Source: Hyaloscypha bicolor E
Taxonomy: Eukaryota; Ascomycota; Leotiomycetes; Helotiales; Hyaloscyphaceae
DNA: 64,000 nucleotides
Assembly: GCF_002865645.1 (NCBI RefSeq)
Contig: NW_020194585.1
Coordinates: 62,001 to 126,000, forward strand
Reading direction: 5' to 3'
The position numbers were made by a program, and so were the translations under genes. The notes under the pieces were generated by a model. The model was not told the DNA's origin, did no database searches, and saw only the letters and a list, made by a program, of their open reading frames with translations. Below are positions 38,218-49,549 of the stretch, piece by piece. Every line of letters begins with the position of its first letter. Position 1 is the stretch's first letter.

Positions 38218-38930
38218 AAGTACTCCCATGATCCTCTAGTCTCGTTCTTTGCCATGCTAATGTGAACTTTACAAGGCTTTCCAGCCGTCCTGGCAACATG
38301 CCAGTTACTTACGCATAAGGAGAGAAAGGTGATGCGGATGCTCTTCGGGTAGGGGCGAGATAATTTCGCTTCTCGTGCTGAAAGATTGCCACTGATTTCA
38401 AGAATGGCCACACTCGTTTAGTGTGAGGAGATGGACTGTGAAACTTGACCTTTGTAATTAAAGTCATTACTTACTCCACTAACTTTGTTTGCAGATATAC
38501 TTCTAAGATTTTCAAATTATGGAAACATGCCAATTCAGTCAATTACACTAGCCAAGGAAGTTTCGAGGGCGTGAGAATTTGTATTGTGGCGGATTTCCGA
38601 AATACAATGGAATCCGGCTCTTCACATTTAAGCGATCATAAAAAGGGGTGTAAGCGTGTTAGCGGAAGTTTACTGTTACTTACACACACTTTTCTCCATG
38701 ACTAAAATATTATAATTCAAGATATGGATATTTATTCAGGACGGACCAGCTCACTGAGGAAACTGCGATGATGTTCTAGCCTCGCATCAGGCAGGCATGG
38801 TGACCATCCCTGCGTGCCGGAACTCCGAACACTGCGGCATCGGCCCGCCAATCAATCCCCACCTTAACTACTTAAGTTTCATCAACACCTCAAGCCAGTT
38901 CTAGATGCATACCCTCCCCCAGCAGTCAGT
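38218..38930. other. intergenic, MFS upstream region
   Basis: No recognised gene; contains the promoter of the MFS gene at 38931. Confidence 0.45.
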
Positions 38931-40403
38931 ATGGAGAAGGAAAAGGCAGACGAAGAGAATGGGCTGCAGACTATCTCAACATCTCCAGCTATCCCGTACA
39001 GCATCTTCACCTCCGAGCAGAAAACCTTAATAATCGCCATCGTCTCCATCGCAGCCACCTTCTCCGCATTTGCCTCAAACATCTACTTTCCTGCAATACC
39101 TGCCATTGCCAGAGACCTCTCAGTCACACCGGAACTCATCAACTTGACAGTCACCTCTTATATGATCTTGCAGGGTCTCGCTCCAAGCATATGGGGAGCT
39201 TTGGCCGATGTTCACGGTCGAAGACTTACGTACATCATCACCTTCATCATTTTCATCGGTGCCTGTGTTGGGCTAGCAGAAACGAAGCATTACTACCAAC
39301 TGGTGATTCTCAGATGCCTTCAGAGTACAGGCAGTGCTAGCACCATTGCAATCGGGGCAGGAGTTGTCGGAGACATCACCACGCGGGCAGAGAGAGGAGG
39401 ATACATGGGGGTCTTTCAAGCTGGGCTGCTTGCACCACTGTCTGTGGGGCCGATCCTTGGAGGGATTTTCTCACAGACCTTGGGATGGAGAGCCATCTTC
39501 TGGTTCCTGACGATCTACGCTGGCGCAGTCTTGATCCTCCTCGCCGTGGTGCTCCCAGAGACATTGCGATGCAAAGTTGGCAATGGCTCAGTCCCAGCCA
39601 AAGGAATTTCAAATTCTTTATTAGCACATATCCAACGCCGACGACGCTCCATGACTGAAGAGCCAGCTTTGCAGCGGTCTGTATCTACGACATCGGTGGG
39701 GAAGCAGCTCTCGGTAGATTTCCTGGGCCCACTGAAAATCATCTTCAGCCTTGAAGTCACTTTCGTCATAATCTTTCTTGCTATATACTACACAGTGTGG
39801 CAGATGACTGTTGCCGTTATGTCAACTCTCTTCAGCACCACATATGGCATGAGCGAGATACAGATCGGGCTGACATACATTGCCAACGGTGTTGCATGCG
39901 TTGCTGGGACACTTACGACCGGCAAATTTCTCGATTATGACTATGAACGATTCAAGAAGTCCTACGATGGAACCGCAGAGGGCTTTCCACTGGAACGAGT
40001 GAGATTGAGAACGTTGTGGCTTTGGGCTGGGATGGAAATTGCTGCATCTTTGGTGTTTGGTTGGACGATGGAACATCACGTTCATGTGTCCGTCCCTATC
40101 ATCAGCACATTCTTCCTGGGTTGGGCCTCAACGTCCATTATCGGCATTACCACAACATTCATGGTCGATATTTTCCCCAAGAAAGGTGCGTCTGCAACTG
40201 CAGCCTTGAACTTGGTAAGGTGCTTGATGGGAGCAGGTGGAACGGCCTCGGTTCTACCAACTGTGAATAAAATAGGGATTGGTTGGACATTTACTGTCTG
40301 GTCTGGGGTAATGTTGGTTGCTCTAGGACTAATCGTGCTACAGATGGTGAAGGGCCAGAAATGGAGGCAAAGAAGAGAGACAATAAATATTCCAAGGGCT
40401 TGA
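38931..40403 (+). CDS. MFS drug:proton antiporter, DHA1 family
   Basis: Intronless, 490 aa, about 12 membrane segments. A short cytoplasmic N terminus is followed by TM1 (IIAIVSIAATFSAFASNIYF), the PAIPAIARDL motif typical of the DHA1 (Aqr1/Qdr/Flr1-like) subgroup, the loop-2/3 motif GALADVHGRRLTYI (equivalent of G-x-L-A-D-R-x-G-R-R), RCLQSTGSAS and the antiporter motif GPILGGIFSQTLGWRAIFWF in TM5. A central cytoplasmic loop of about 60 residues is Arg/Ser-rich. The second half ends with TVWSGVMLVALGLIVLQMV. Such proteins export organic acids, polyamines or drugs at the plasma membrane; the substrate here is unknown. Intact. It lies isolated between relics and a RIP block. Confidence 0.92.
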   Translation: MEKEKADEENGLQTISTSPAIPYSIFTSEQKTLIIAIVSIAATFSAFASNIYFPAIPAIARDLSVTPELINLTVTSYMILQGLAPSIWGALADVHGRRLTYIITFIIFIGACVGLAETKHYYQLVILRCLQSTGSASTIAIGAGVVGDITTRAERGGYMGVFQAGLLAPLSVGPILGGIFSQTLGWRAIFWFLTIYAGAVLILLAVVLPETLRCKVGNGSVPAKGISNSLLAHIQRRRRSMTEEPALQRSVSTTSVGKQLSVDFLGPLKIIFSLEVTFVIIFLAIYYTVWQMTVAVMSTLFSTTYGMSEIQIGLTYIANGVACVAGTLTTGKFLDYDYERFKKSYDGTAEGFPLERVRLRTLWLWAGMEIAASLVFGWTMEHHVHVSVPIISTFFLGWASTSIIGITTTFMVDIFPKKGASATAALNLVRCLMGAGGTASVLPTVNKIGIGWTFTVWSGVMLVALGLIVLQMVKGQKWRQRRETINIPRA

Positions 40404-40839
40404 TGGCTGTATGAACTTGCTTCATTCTTCCACAGTACCTTAAATCAAGGTTTAAAAACGTATAACTCCAACATGAGCCCTCATAGCGGGAGAAGAATTC
40501 ATGGGTCTGCGTTCTCTATAAGCTAGTGAAGCTAAGACGGAGGAGCGAATCGAAAAGTTAAGAATATATTGTATCACGTGACCTCCTTGGTAATTCTGCA
40601 CTCAAGATGCAAGGACGACAGGGCTAAACACTTTCTCGTATGTCTTCTTTGGATATCACCCATGCCATAAATTGCAGTGGTTATGGCTTTAGGAGCAAGT
40701 CCTGACCCCTGTGAGATTTTATGTAGCCTCGGCCGTGGATCAAGCAGCCGTATGGACAGATCACAGAATCTGATCTGTATTAATAACATTTCTCCTCGAT
40801 CCCAAGACTTCCCTAATAGAAAAATACGGGAGGAAATAA
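40404..40839. other. intergenic between MFS gene and RIP block
   Basis: Normal composition up to about 40830, including a TCACGTGA palindrome near 40574. The frame at 40677-40982 runs into AT-rich DNA and is not supported as a gene. Confidence 0.45.
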
Positions 40840-42290
40840 TATCTCTAATACTCAAATTCAATATTATTATAACTTTCTATCTTCTTACCCTGGTTCTCTT
40901 AGTTCTCGCTATACTAACCTTAATCCTAATTCCCGAATTCCGTACTAAAGAGGTTAAGTATAAAGAAATAGACAGATCTTAATATTTAGGGGACGAAGAT
41001 ATACTATTATTTTTCTCTTATTTAGAGAAACTTTATAATTAGAGCTACTATAATTACTTATTAAAAGAAGAATATATAAGGGGAAGTATTATAAGATAGA
41101 ATAGGAAATACTATAATCCGCTGAGTTTTAAAAAAGCCGAGAATAATATATATAATAAGCTTTACTTAAAGAAACCTTACTAGAGCTAAGCTTATATTCC
41201 TGTTTAAGCTATTATATTTTATATAAGTATAGAAATTATATAAGTTCTATCTAAATAAAGACTAGTAAATCAAATATTATTAACTCTTTAATAGAGTATT
41301 AGTAGCCCAAGCTCGTAACGGGACGCTCTTTAATATTGAGGTCGTAAATGAATCTAAAGATTATAGAAACATAATACAAGTATAGAATATGCTCTCTAAA
41401 AAGTATAAATTAGGTGCTCCGGAGAGCTTATATAGGAGCGAAATATGTCCAGGAGCTAATAAGCCTACTAATAAAAGTCTGTGGTTTTAGCGTATTTCGC
41501 TAATAAAACAGCCCTAAAAAGAATTTTAATAATTATAATTTATATTATAATTTTATAGACTAAGTTCTTAAAACTAAATATACTTTCTTTTACTTAATAC
41601 TTTCGAGTCTTAAGATAGTATTATTAATAGTTATTTAATTATTATAAAGTAAAGTTAATGACTTTGGTTTAGTAAGGCCTGAAAAAATCGCTAAAACTAT
41701 AGACTTTTATTAGCAGGCTTGTAAGCCCCTGAACACGTGACATACCACGTATAGGGTACTAGGAGGGCACTAGGGGAGCGAAACAAAAATACTATTAAAA
41801 CGATAAAGCAAATTTTCGGAAATACCCTATTTACCTTACTTTATCTTATATTATAGAGCTTCTGGCTAACCTTATAAGGCTATAATAGAGAATTTACATT
41901 ATATTATACGCTTATATACTCGTTAAAAGATATTAAAATTCAGATATATATATAGCGAGACGCAATTCGACTCCTTAAACGAGCCCTTATATAATGTTCT
42001 TGAATAAGCCTTTAGCCTACCTTTTTTAAGTAAGTAAAATAGCTCGAAGGGTAGTTTTAAAAGAAGTACCTTTATAAGTACCTTTACGAGTATCTCTATA
42101 AGCCTTAATACATTAAGTTAATTTATAGAACCTCAGAGCATTTATATATATACCTGGTATATCTATAGTATCTCGAGGCAGAAGACTATAAGTAAGCTAA
42201 CTATTTGCCCTTATTAGGAGGTACCATACCCTATATATATTATTACCTAGCTATCTGTTCTTTTATGTATTATAGGGAGGTGCCAGGATA
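40840..42290. repeat. AT-rich RIP-degraded block
   Basis: A/T-dominated sequence, low in CA/TG, with no legible protein family. It contains a separate inverted-repeat element at 41461-41720. Confidence 0.8.
41461..41720. mobile_element. inverted-repeat (MITE-like) element in the RIP block
   Basis: AAGCCTACTAATAAAAGTCT at the left and AGACTTTTATTAGCAGGCTT at the right are inverted copies. The match extends to about 32 bases per arm with three mismatches, all transitions. The interior is 196 bp of AT-rich DNA without coding potential. Target duplication not clear. Confidence 0.6.
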
Positions 42291-42779
42291 GCGAAGGATA
42301 AGGAGTAGAGAGAAAGAGAGGGAGGGGGTGAGGTATCATATCAGGACAGGAGAGGGCATTCTTTAGCTCCTTTTTCCTACAGGGTTTTAGAGCTGTTTAC
42401 TGAAGCCCAGGATCTCTTTTGTACGCGTCTTCTTATTAACAAGAAGTGGATTAGTCAGCGAAAACAGTACCTGAGGTTAGAACTCATATAGCTAGTCCTC
42501 GTATGGGCCTTTTTAGGCCTAGAACGGAGTATGAATAAAACAAATAAATAAACAAACAAACAGGCAATAGGGGGGCCCTAGTGCCATGCAATAAAACATG
42601 ATGGCGCAGATCCAGCAAGAGCTAAAAGTGAATAGGTCAGTGTCAGATTCCAAGCTTGGCCTTCCTGTATTAGCACTTGTGATCTAGATCAATTTACTAT
42701 ACAGAAACCGACTGGAATCCCGACTGGAGCTGGAATGACTGGATCGGTTTCTCAACATACGAAAACTTCTACCTAGAAA
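42291..42779. other. intergenic, no gene seen
   Basis: Transition from the RIP block to normal composition, with purine-rich and (AAAC)n/(AAAT)n-type microsatellite at 42535-42562. Confidence 0.45.
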
Positions 42780-43259
42780 GTACGGTCAACCGCCTCCGTT
42801 CACCCCCGACCCCACTCCCATCTTCACCTCGGTCCTCCAAAACCTCACACTCGCCACAGAAGCAGTTCTAGGCGTTAAGCTCAACTACACCGATACTGGG
42901 TACGATGAAGGATGCCAAATATCAGCTCCTTGGGAGTTCAACGAAACCTTTGTCCGCGCTTTCCAAGGCGCAATGAACACCCTCGCCGCACTACCTGGTA
43001 ACGTCTGGTTTGCCGGACCTGAAGTAAGCCCTTGGATAGAGCGGAGAGATCATTCGAATGACCTCATCAACTATTGCGGTGAGGATGGAACGAGAATGGC
43101 ACTTGGGCACGCGAGAGCTGCTGTTGAAATGATGGAGTATGATCCAGGGTATAGATATGGCGACTTTCACTGTGGGACATATTTTGTTGAAGAATAAATG
43201 AGAATTGCGGCGGAGATGGAGGCAAACGAGGCCTGGGTTGAGCCGATTCACAAGATGGG
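42780..43259 (+). pseudogene. unrecognised gene remnant
   Basis: From about 42790 a plus-strand frame reads PPFTPDPTPIFTSVLQNLTL, ATEAVLGVKLNYTDTGYDEG, WEFNETFVRAFQGAMNTLAA and GNVWFAGPEVSPWIERRDHS, on to HCGTYFVEE and a TAA at 43195. The same frame continues after the stop as MRIAAEMEANEAWVEPIHKM. Composition is protein-like and normal in GC. No start codon with a plausible beginning exists, and the upstream frame (WNPDWSWNDWIGFSTYENFY) is shifted. I do not recognise the family; truncated or frameshifted. Confidence 0.35.
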
Positions 43260-44702
43260 GGTGAAGTGAGAGTGTAAGAATTGGGAAGAGTGCTGGAGAG
43301 CTTGGCCTTGGAAATGGAATCTCGGCTACAACTACGGATAAGCACCGCTGCCTGGGTTCCATGAGCTATATTCTAAAGTTGCTTATTTGCTACTTCTTGG
43401 CCGGTCTGATATAAGTTCGGCAATTAAACCCAGCTCCTGGTACCACAAACCGCTCTTCTGGAAAGAACCCAAATTTCTCGTACACAGGTCTTCCATAATC
43501 ACTCACATCCACGAAACATTCAAAGTTTGTCCTCATCAGCCTGCCCCACTCCCCATTGCATTAACTTATTTGCGACTCCCAGTTTTCTGTACGCGGGGAT
43601 TATTCCGAGCATGTCAAGATCTGCCGGTCATCAATTTCACGTCCTCCAATAGTCACCCAATCGATGAATAGGGAGTCAGTAGCTGAGACCTACTATCGCT
43701 TACTCGTACGCTATCCCCTTCTGTCAATTAGCGCGAATACCCTTGTGTTTTCCATAGTAGGGATTAACTTCTTGCATATGCTCGACCTTGAGATATGATA
43801 GATACTTATTTTACCCAAAAAAAATACTACCCTATAGAGCCTTTCTCGAGTCGTGAAAACTATAAAATGGCACATACACACAATACACACATAGTCGGTT
43901 CTTAGGATCCAAATACTGCCATAACACATAACGGAGTCTACTTTGAACTAGGGTATAGACATGGCCGGTACCGAATCGAATCGACGACTGCATACATCGA
44001 TTTGGAGCCTAAGGGAGCTACTCGCTAGATATATCATAAATCTATTCCTACTTCGATGCCAACAACGAGCCGTACATCCAGTCATGGTAGGGAGATATAA
44101 CCCACGAGTAGTTAAAAAGCCGCACCACATACAACGTTCAAGTTGAGGGAATCGCTAGCAAGGGGCTATAGAACCATCGGCAATGGTGACGAAGTAATAA
44201 GGAGGAGGCGTCCTCTATTGTCTGCCCCTTAGGAGGTAACGCACGGAGTGAGAAATGAAGAGCGGAGGAAGGAACTAGCAGACCTGAATTAAGCTACATT
44301 TGGAGGAAGATGCCCATTGACTAGTGCATAGAAGACAATTATATCATACGTTTGTACGGGAGAGTCACATTTGAGCCGGTATACTAGCTATAATTTCAAG
44401 AAGCCGACATATAGAAACAGAATAAGGAGGACAAGTACTAAGCTTTACCAAGTATGAGCTTTGCATAGAGGAAGCGTATATATAACTACGTATACATAGG
44501 ATTTTTGGCAGCTAAAGACTGTGAAACACACTTTTTTTTGTTGAGCCTGGGACATTGAAAATGAGTGCTTTTTTTTCTGTCATCCAGGAGATACGGACCA
44601 GCCGTGCGTAATCTCGTCAACAAGAACGTAATTTCAATGATTCGCCAAATTCTAGAGTACAAAGGAGAAGCAACAGGTCCCAATCACGATCTTCGCTTGT
44701 AC
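43260..44702. other. intergenic, no gene seen
   Basis: About 1.4 kb with only short frames on either strand and no motif. I see no repeat pairs either. Confidence 0.45.
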
Positions 44703-45944
44703 CTATTCCTCATCGTTGAATCTTCTCAACCGCAGCCCTTCATAGGCCTCTCTCCCACCATCCAACACCTTTGTACCAAGCACATCACCGCTGAGCTCCT
44801 CATCCACCAACTCCCATCCTTCACCAACACCGCACATCAAAGCACCAACCAAAATCCCAATCATCATCGGTGCAAACTTCTTAGCTGGGCAACTCAATTC
44901 ACCTAGTCCAAATGGAGTGAATGCCATCTTCCCATCGACACCCTTCAAAAGCACACCCACCCACCTCTCCGGCTTGAACTCCTCTGCATCCCGTCCCCAG
45001 GAAACAGGATCACGATGCAACCATTCAACATCAATCTTCACCATCTCGTTTTCCAACTGACGGTGAATCCTTCGAGTTGGAGGGTAGAGACGCAGGGCTT
45101 CGTTCACAATGTGCTTGACTGAGATATGCGTATCTTGGAATGAACTCTCGAAGAGTGAAGGGTTGGGATGGCTCATAAAGTGGCTGAAAATCATTTTGTA
45201 CGTGCGTTTCGTAATACTTTCTTCAATCTCGTTTCCGCATTTGCGAAAGCGCACTTCAAGGAAGCAGCGGAGGACCACGCGCCAAATACTTTCGTACGCG
45301 GGGATGATGGTGTTCAACGGACTCACGCGGCCGCTGATTTGCTCATCTGCTGAGTTTCCGAAGACTTTTCGGAGTCGAACCTCGAGTTGCCGTTTCATTT
45401 TGAGCAGATTGGAGTCTGCTTGTGATGGATTGTGTTTGGTTGCTAACCAGAGCGAGTTGATACATGTTGTAATGTATTGCACGTCGTCTTCTGATGGTTT
45501 GTTGATTTTCGGGAAGAATTTCAGCAGTACGACTCGTAAGACAAGTGATTGTACAACTGGAACTAGCACAACGAATTTCTGACCATCCTCTATAACCTGG
45601 TTCGGTAAAATCGTGTGGCGAAGATTGTTGAGGGCGAAAGTGACAAGTGTGTTCCATTCATCATCGGGCGTTTGGAGCTTGAGTCGGGTGCCTTGTACGA
45701 TGCTATCGTGGTACACTCGATTCGTTGTGGTGAGAGCGTTGTCAATGTTGAATACTTCAGCAAGCCTTTGGTTTGGTGCCGCTCGAGAGGCAAGTGTTGA
45801 GGACCGCAGAGCAATTCGGCATTGCTGAAGGTCACGGAGAGTACGGAGGGGTTTGTTACCATGGTTGGTATGGAAGAACCTAAAGTACACCCATAATGCA
45901 GCAAGTAGGCAAAGTGCAGGGACACAAAATTCCTGGAAGTTCAT
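44703..45944 (-). CDS. cytochrome P450 (short, atypical)
   Basis: 413 aa from MNFQEFCVPALC, intronless. Residues 5-25 form a membrane anchor (FCVPALCLLAALWVYFRFF). P450 landmarks: the K-helix E-x-x-R in HIVNEALRLYPPTRR, FKPERW, and the heme-cysteine loop FTPFGLGELSCPAKKFAPMM, in which the cysteine is kept but the usual F-G-x-G-x-R-x-C arginine is serine-shifted (G-E-L-S-C). The I-helix A-G-x-x-T is replaced by PAYESIWRVVLR. The protein is about 90 residues shorter than standard P450s, mostly before the I helix. These traits occur in a set of small fungal P450s that may not be classical monooxygenases. Substrate unknown. A 5' extension of 18 codons (ATG at 45998) is possible but would precede the anchor. 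Confidence 0.8.
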   Translation of the reverse strand: MNFQEFCVPALCLLAALWVYFRFFHTNHGNKPLRTLRDLQQCRIALRSSTLASRAAPNQRLAEVFNIDNALTTTNRVYHDSIVQGTRLKLQTPDDEWNTLVTFALNNLRHTILPNQVIEDGQKFVVLVPVVQSLVLRVVLLKFFPKINKPSEDDVQYITTCINSLWLATKHNPSQADSNLLKMKRQLEVRLRKVFGNSADEQISGRVSPLNTIIPAYESIWRVVLRCFLEVRFRKCGNEIEESITKRTYKMIFSHFMSHPNPSLFESSFQDTHISVKHIVNEALRLYPPTRRIHRQLENEMVKIDVEWLHRDPVSWGRDAEEFKPERWVGVLLKGVDGKMAFTPFGLGELSCPAKKFAPMMIGILVGALMCGVGEGWELVDEELSGDVLGTKVLDGGREAYEGLRLRRFNDEE

Positions 45945-46762
45945 TGTGAAATGGATTGTGTGAGTCTGGATATCTTTTCTTGGTGAGACGTATAGCAAAA
46001 GTGTGTAGGTACCAAACCTCCTGTCCTACTCGCGTCCTTAAATACTCGCACAAACTCGGCTCAGACAAAACAAAATTTAAAGTCCTTCTTCTGAGACTTG
46101 TTCCATTTCGTATGGTGTTTTGCCACGACGGGCGATTGCTTCATGTGTGCTCCCGATTTTCCCTTTGTTTGCACACGGCCCCGCGCGCCAAGTTTTGTCC
46201 AGGGAAAACTGGTCATGAAAGAACTTCAAGACCAGCCCGCAGCAAATAGAACAAGAGAGTACAAATTGGTAATTGGCTTTTGAACATTCTTAGATCTTTT
46301 TGATTCAAATCAAAACGCATAATGGAGCGATGACTTAGATAGCAACCTTAAGTGATTGCGAGAGGTTTCCTAAATTTGTTCCATGTGAACTCTGCGGAAG
46401 CATATTTCTCAGATCGCGAACTCAGATTCAAGGAAACGAGTGCCGAGAGTCTATCTATAGCGTCAACTAAAGCATATAAAATTATTGAAGGATGAAACAC
46501 ATCTCTTAAATATCCGAGTCTTGAAGCTCCTTTTCTGAGACTCCGAGGGCAGAAATGAATTATCACGATGGCATTCTGCGATATATAGGTATAAAACCTT
46601 TTTTTGAAACCCCGAGTTACAATTGTATATACTTTTGCTCAATTTGTCGCAGTCAATGATGCACCCCAAGCGCCTGCCAGCAAGTAACGGAGCTGCTAAG
46701 CCATGGAAAGAAGGTCTAAATACAAACGAGACCACACAGAACATAGAACGATGATTGGACCA
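45945..46762. other. intergenic, no gene seen
   Basis: Between the P450 start and the 3' end of the second MFS gene; nothing recognisable. Confidence 0.45.
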
Positions 46763-48544
46763 CTAGATCTCGGCCGCCGGAGGAAGGAACTTCAATCTCC
46801 AGCTCCTGCCCATAACTTGCGTGATGATGATGAAGATGAAGCTGGCTGCGATGATAGCTCCTTGCACGCCGAAGGTCACAGCAGCGCCGGACTTGGCTAC
46901 CCATTGGGTTTGGAAGTATGTGACGCAGAAACCACCTGTACGATGTCAGTTAGTTCCTAAGAAGGTTCGGAGAGAGAGGGGACATACCAGTCGTTCTCCA
47001 AAAGTTCAACCAGGCACTTGCCAATGCAGCATGATGAGGGAAGATGTCCAATAGGTAAGCGCTGACGGCAGTCGTGCTCACTACCTCAGCGAAAACCATC
47101 ATTGACCAAGCAGCACCAAGTCCAATGACTGGCAGACCCTTCTGCAGAGTCTGGCCATAGAGCACCATTGCAGCGATACCAAACGCGCAGGGGATATACG
47201 CGCCCCAGAGGCGGTTCTCTGGGCTGTATTTCCCATTGTGAGTCTTGATGTAGAGATTTGAGAGGAAGTCGTTGAAGAAATGGCCGAAAAATTCACCGAC
47301 GATACCTCCAACGATGGGCGCGAAGTAGAAGAGTGACGCGTGCGTGTCATCGAGAAGGTAGGGGGGAGGACGGATGAACTGCGTTACTGTTGTGACGATG
47401 CCGATGGCCCAGGTGAAGAGGACAAGGATGAAGAGACCTAGTCACCTATGTCAGAAAATCATTTGAGATGAGATTGGAAGGGGCGTACATGGGAGGAGGA
47501 GCTGAGGCTTGATTCCGACTGAGACCAGATGCTTCGACACTGTCGTGAGACTGGACTGGCCCTTTGCCTTCCATCCAGCAATACCGATCAAGAGCGAGAT
47601 TCTTGAAGCTCCAGATGTAGGTTTGACGCCTTTCTGGCGGTCATACAAAGTCTCTTCGCCGCAGATTGCGACCAAGATGGCGGAAACGCCGTACCAGATT
47701 GCTAGGACTCCCATGTCCAGCTCCCAAGAGATTTTAGAGAGAAGAAAAGAGGACATCATGGGGCCGAAGAAGGCGCCGAATAAGAATGTGAATGCCCATA
47801 TGTTGACTTTTCGTGCACGTTCTAAATTGGTCAGCTCAAGATCTGGGAGATTCAGAGATTTGTCTTACCGTGGAAAAAGAAAAGATCGTGCACGACTGAG
47901 AGACTGATTACTTGGGGCGAGGTGGCAACGAATCCCTGGAGTGTGCGGAACGCGGTGAAGCAAGCATAGGAGGGGGAAAACGTGGCAACGATAACCATAA
48001 TACAGCCTAGAACCTGCGACCAGAACAGCACAGGCAAACTTTACAGTCCTTAGCAACAAATTGGCAAACGGAATTCATTCCAGTAGACTTACCGTCCATA
48101 TCGCTGGATCAGAGGTACCGCCAAAATACCACCGGGACCCTGCAAGAAAATCCCTCCGCTAATAGAGCGAGCAACATCCGGGATTGACATGTCCCAGGTG
48201 ACGGATTGGGCTTCGAACATGGTTGTTCCCCATGTCATTCCCCAATCAGTGAGGAGGGATGGAAGAAGCAGAGCGAAGAACGCCTTATGCTTCTTCAACC
48301 ACGACCAATTGAGAGGATCTTCATCGTCGTCAGATGGTTGGGGAATCAGAACTGTGCTGCCATCTTTGGCGAGTTTGAGACCGAGGTCCGTGTCTTTCAC
48401 GACGTATAAACCGTCTGAGTTAGCGGTGGTTTCGATATCGATGTTTTGAGCTCTGTGTTGGTGCTCTTCTGTGGAAGCAGAGTTGACGCTCTTTTCAGTA
48501 TCGATGGGAGCCTCAACGGCCTTCTCCTCAGCGGCGGTCGACAT
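46763..48544 (-). CDS. MFS transporter (Hol1/DHA1-like)
   Basis: Five exons: 48544-48093, 48038-47869, 47821-47489, 47437-46988, 46935-46763; 525 aa, all introns GT-AG. The acidic N-terminal tail leads to the DDEDPLNWSWLKKHKAFFAL motif typical of fungal DHA1 members related to Hol1 and Qdr types. About 12 spans follow, including VPLIQRYGRLPVLFWSQVLG (loop 2/3 motif), GFVATSPQVISLSVVHDLFF, WAIGIVTTVTQFIRPPPYLL and the late AYLLDIFPHHAALASAWLNF. Likely a plasma-membrane proton-coupled transporter; substrate unknown. Neighbours are a P450 and, 2.3 kb away, an O-methyltransferase. Intact. Confidence 0.9.
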
Positions 48545-48967
48545 GGCGAACGATTGACAAAGTTTGAAAGAAAAGAAAGTTTAGAATATGTCGATGTCGA
48601 GAATTGTTTGAACTTCCCAGAGAAAAATGTTCGAAGTCAATGAGGTGTTGGAGGGGAATTAAGGTACATGTGAAGCCATGTGTGAATGAGGCACAACTGC
48701 ACTAGCAATTCAACCGCCGAGCCCACTTCCCATGTGGTGGGTTCCGTTCTAGAACAAAACGGGGAGGGGGAAATTTGAAACTATTGGCTGTTGTAAGAAG
48801 TCGTACGTGGCGAACATGAGAGAGACACAGGGTTGTTGAATCCTCCAATATTTGGTAGCCAGTGTAAGATCGGAAATTCGATATGGGGTATCCACTGTCT
48901 GTGGTATGTTAAGGCTTGGTTATCATATGCCGGGGTTGGTTCCCTTGGGATACAACGTATTGTGAGA
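48545..48967. other. MFS upstream region
   Basis: Promoter side of the MFS gene. No gene recognised. Bounded by the repeat that begins at 48968. Confidence 0.45.
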
Positions 48968-49052
48968 ATTAAATGTAGCGAGACCGCCACAGGCAGGGGT
49001 GTGAAAGGCAATTAAAAGCGCGTGTTGTTGACTTTCTGGTCTGTGCCAGCCC
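48968..49052 (+). repeat. dispersed repeat, related to 54563-54640 in inverse
   Basis: Begins ATTAAATGTAGCGAGAC and ends CTTTCTGGTCTGTGCCAG. The reverse complement of 54563-54640 aligns along its whole length (about three quarters identical by eye). A run of 13 C follows at 49057-49069. Confidence 0.65.
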
Positions 49053-49069
49053 AGAACCCCCCCCCCCCC

Positions 49070-49166
49070 AATTAAATGTAACAGTGGGTCCCCGCAAAAC
49101 CAGCCCGGCACGGTCCAGTTGCCATACCAAAAAACCCCTACACTTGGACCCACCGTTACATTTATT
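49070..49166. mobile_element. 97-bp miniature inverted-repeat element
   Basis: ATTAAATGTAACAGTGGGTC near 49071 and GGACCCACCGTTACATTTAT near 49146 are inverted copies with one mismatch and one gap. The loop of about 55 bp holds a GGTCCAGTTGCCATA stretch that recurs in similar form near 54275. Confidence 0.65.
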
Positions 49167-49205
49167 TAGGGGGGGAGGGGGGGGGAAGAGTAAGAGGTAG
49201 TAATA

Positions 49206-49362
49206 CTCGTAGTAGGGATAAATAAACCCATGCCCTGTCTGGATCCACACACGCCGCAGTAAGGGGTATGGGCGAATAAGACAGCTGGAATTCAAGGTTT
49301 TGTGGAGGCGAACCGCTAGAAACACGCTTCAGGGTAGGTGTTTATTTATCCCAATCACCAAG
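49206..49362. mobile_element. TA-flanked MITE, copy 2
   Basis: The inner arms GGGATAAATAAAC (49215) and GTTTATTTATCCC (49340) are perfect inverted copies, extending outward to TACT... and ...AAGTA. TA sits at both outer edges. The core matches 31874-32039. No coding sequence. Confidence 0.7.
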
Positions 49363-49364
49363 TA

Positions 49365-49546
49365 AAGGGGGCGGACGCATCGGAGCGAACTCCTGTAAGG
49401 TGATCATATGTCGCTGTGCTGTTGCCATAGAGGCTTTTACACCTAAAAGTTTAGTAGACAGGGTGTGCACGTGCTTTCACTATAGCAACACCCGTCTCCG
49501 ATATAGCTGCACGTACAGGAGTTCGCTCCGATGTGTCCACCCTCTT
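49365..49546. mobile_element. TA-flanked MITE with 34-bp arms
   Basis: The arms, left from AAGGGGGCGGACGCATCGG and right up to GTGTCCACCCTCTT, share the perfect inner block GGAGCGAACTCCTGTA. There are three transition differences per 34 bases. TA lies at 49363-49364 and 49547-49548. The interior also pairs loosely, so a transcript would be a long hairpin. It abuts the previous MITE, sharing its TA. Confidence 0.7.
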
Positions 49547-49549
49547 TAT

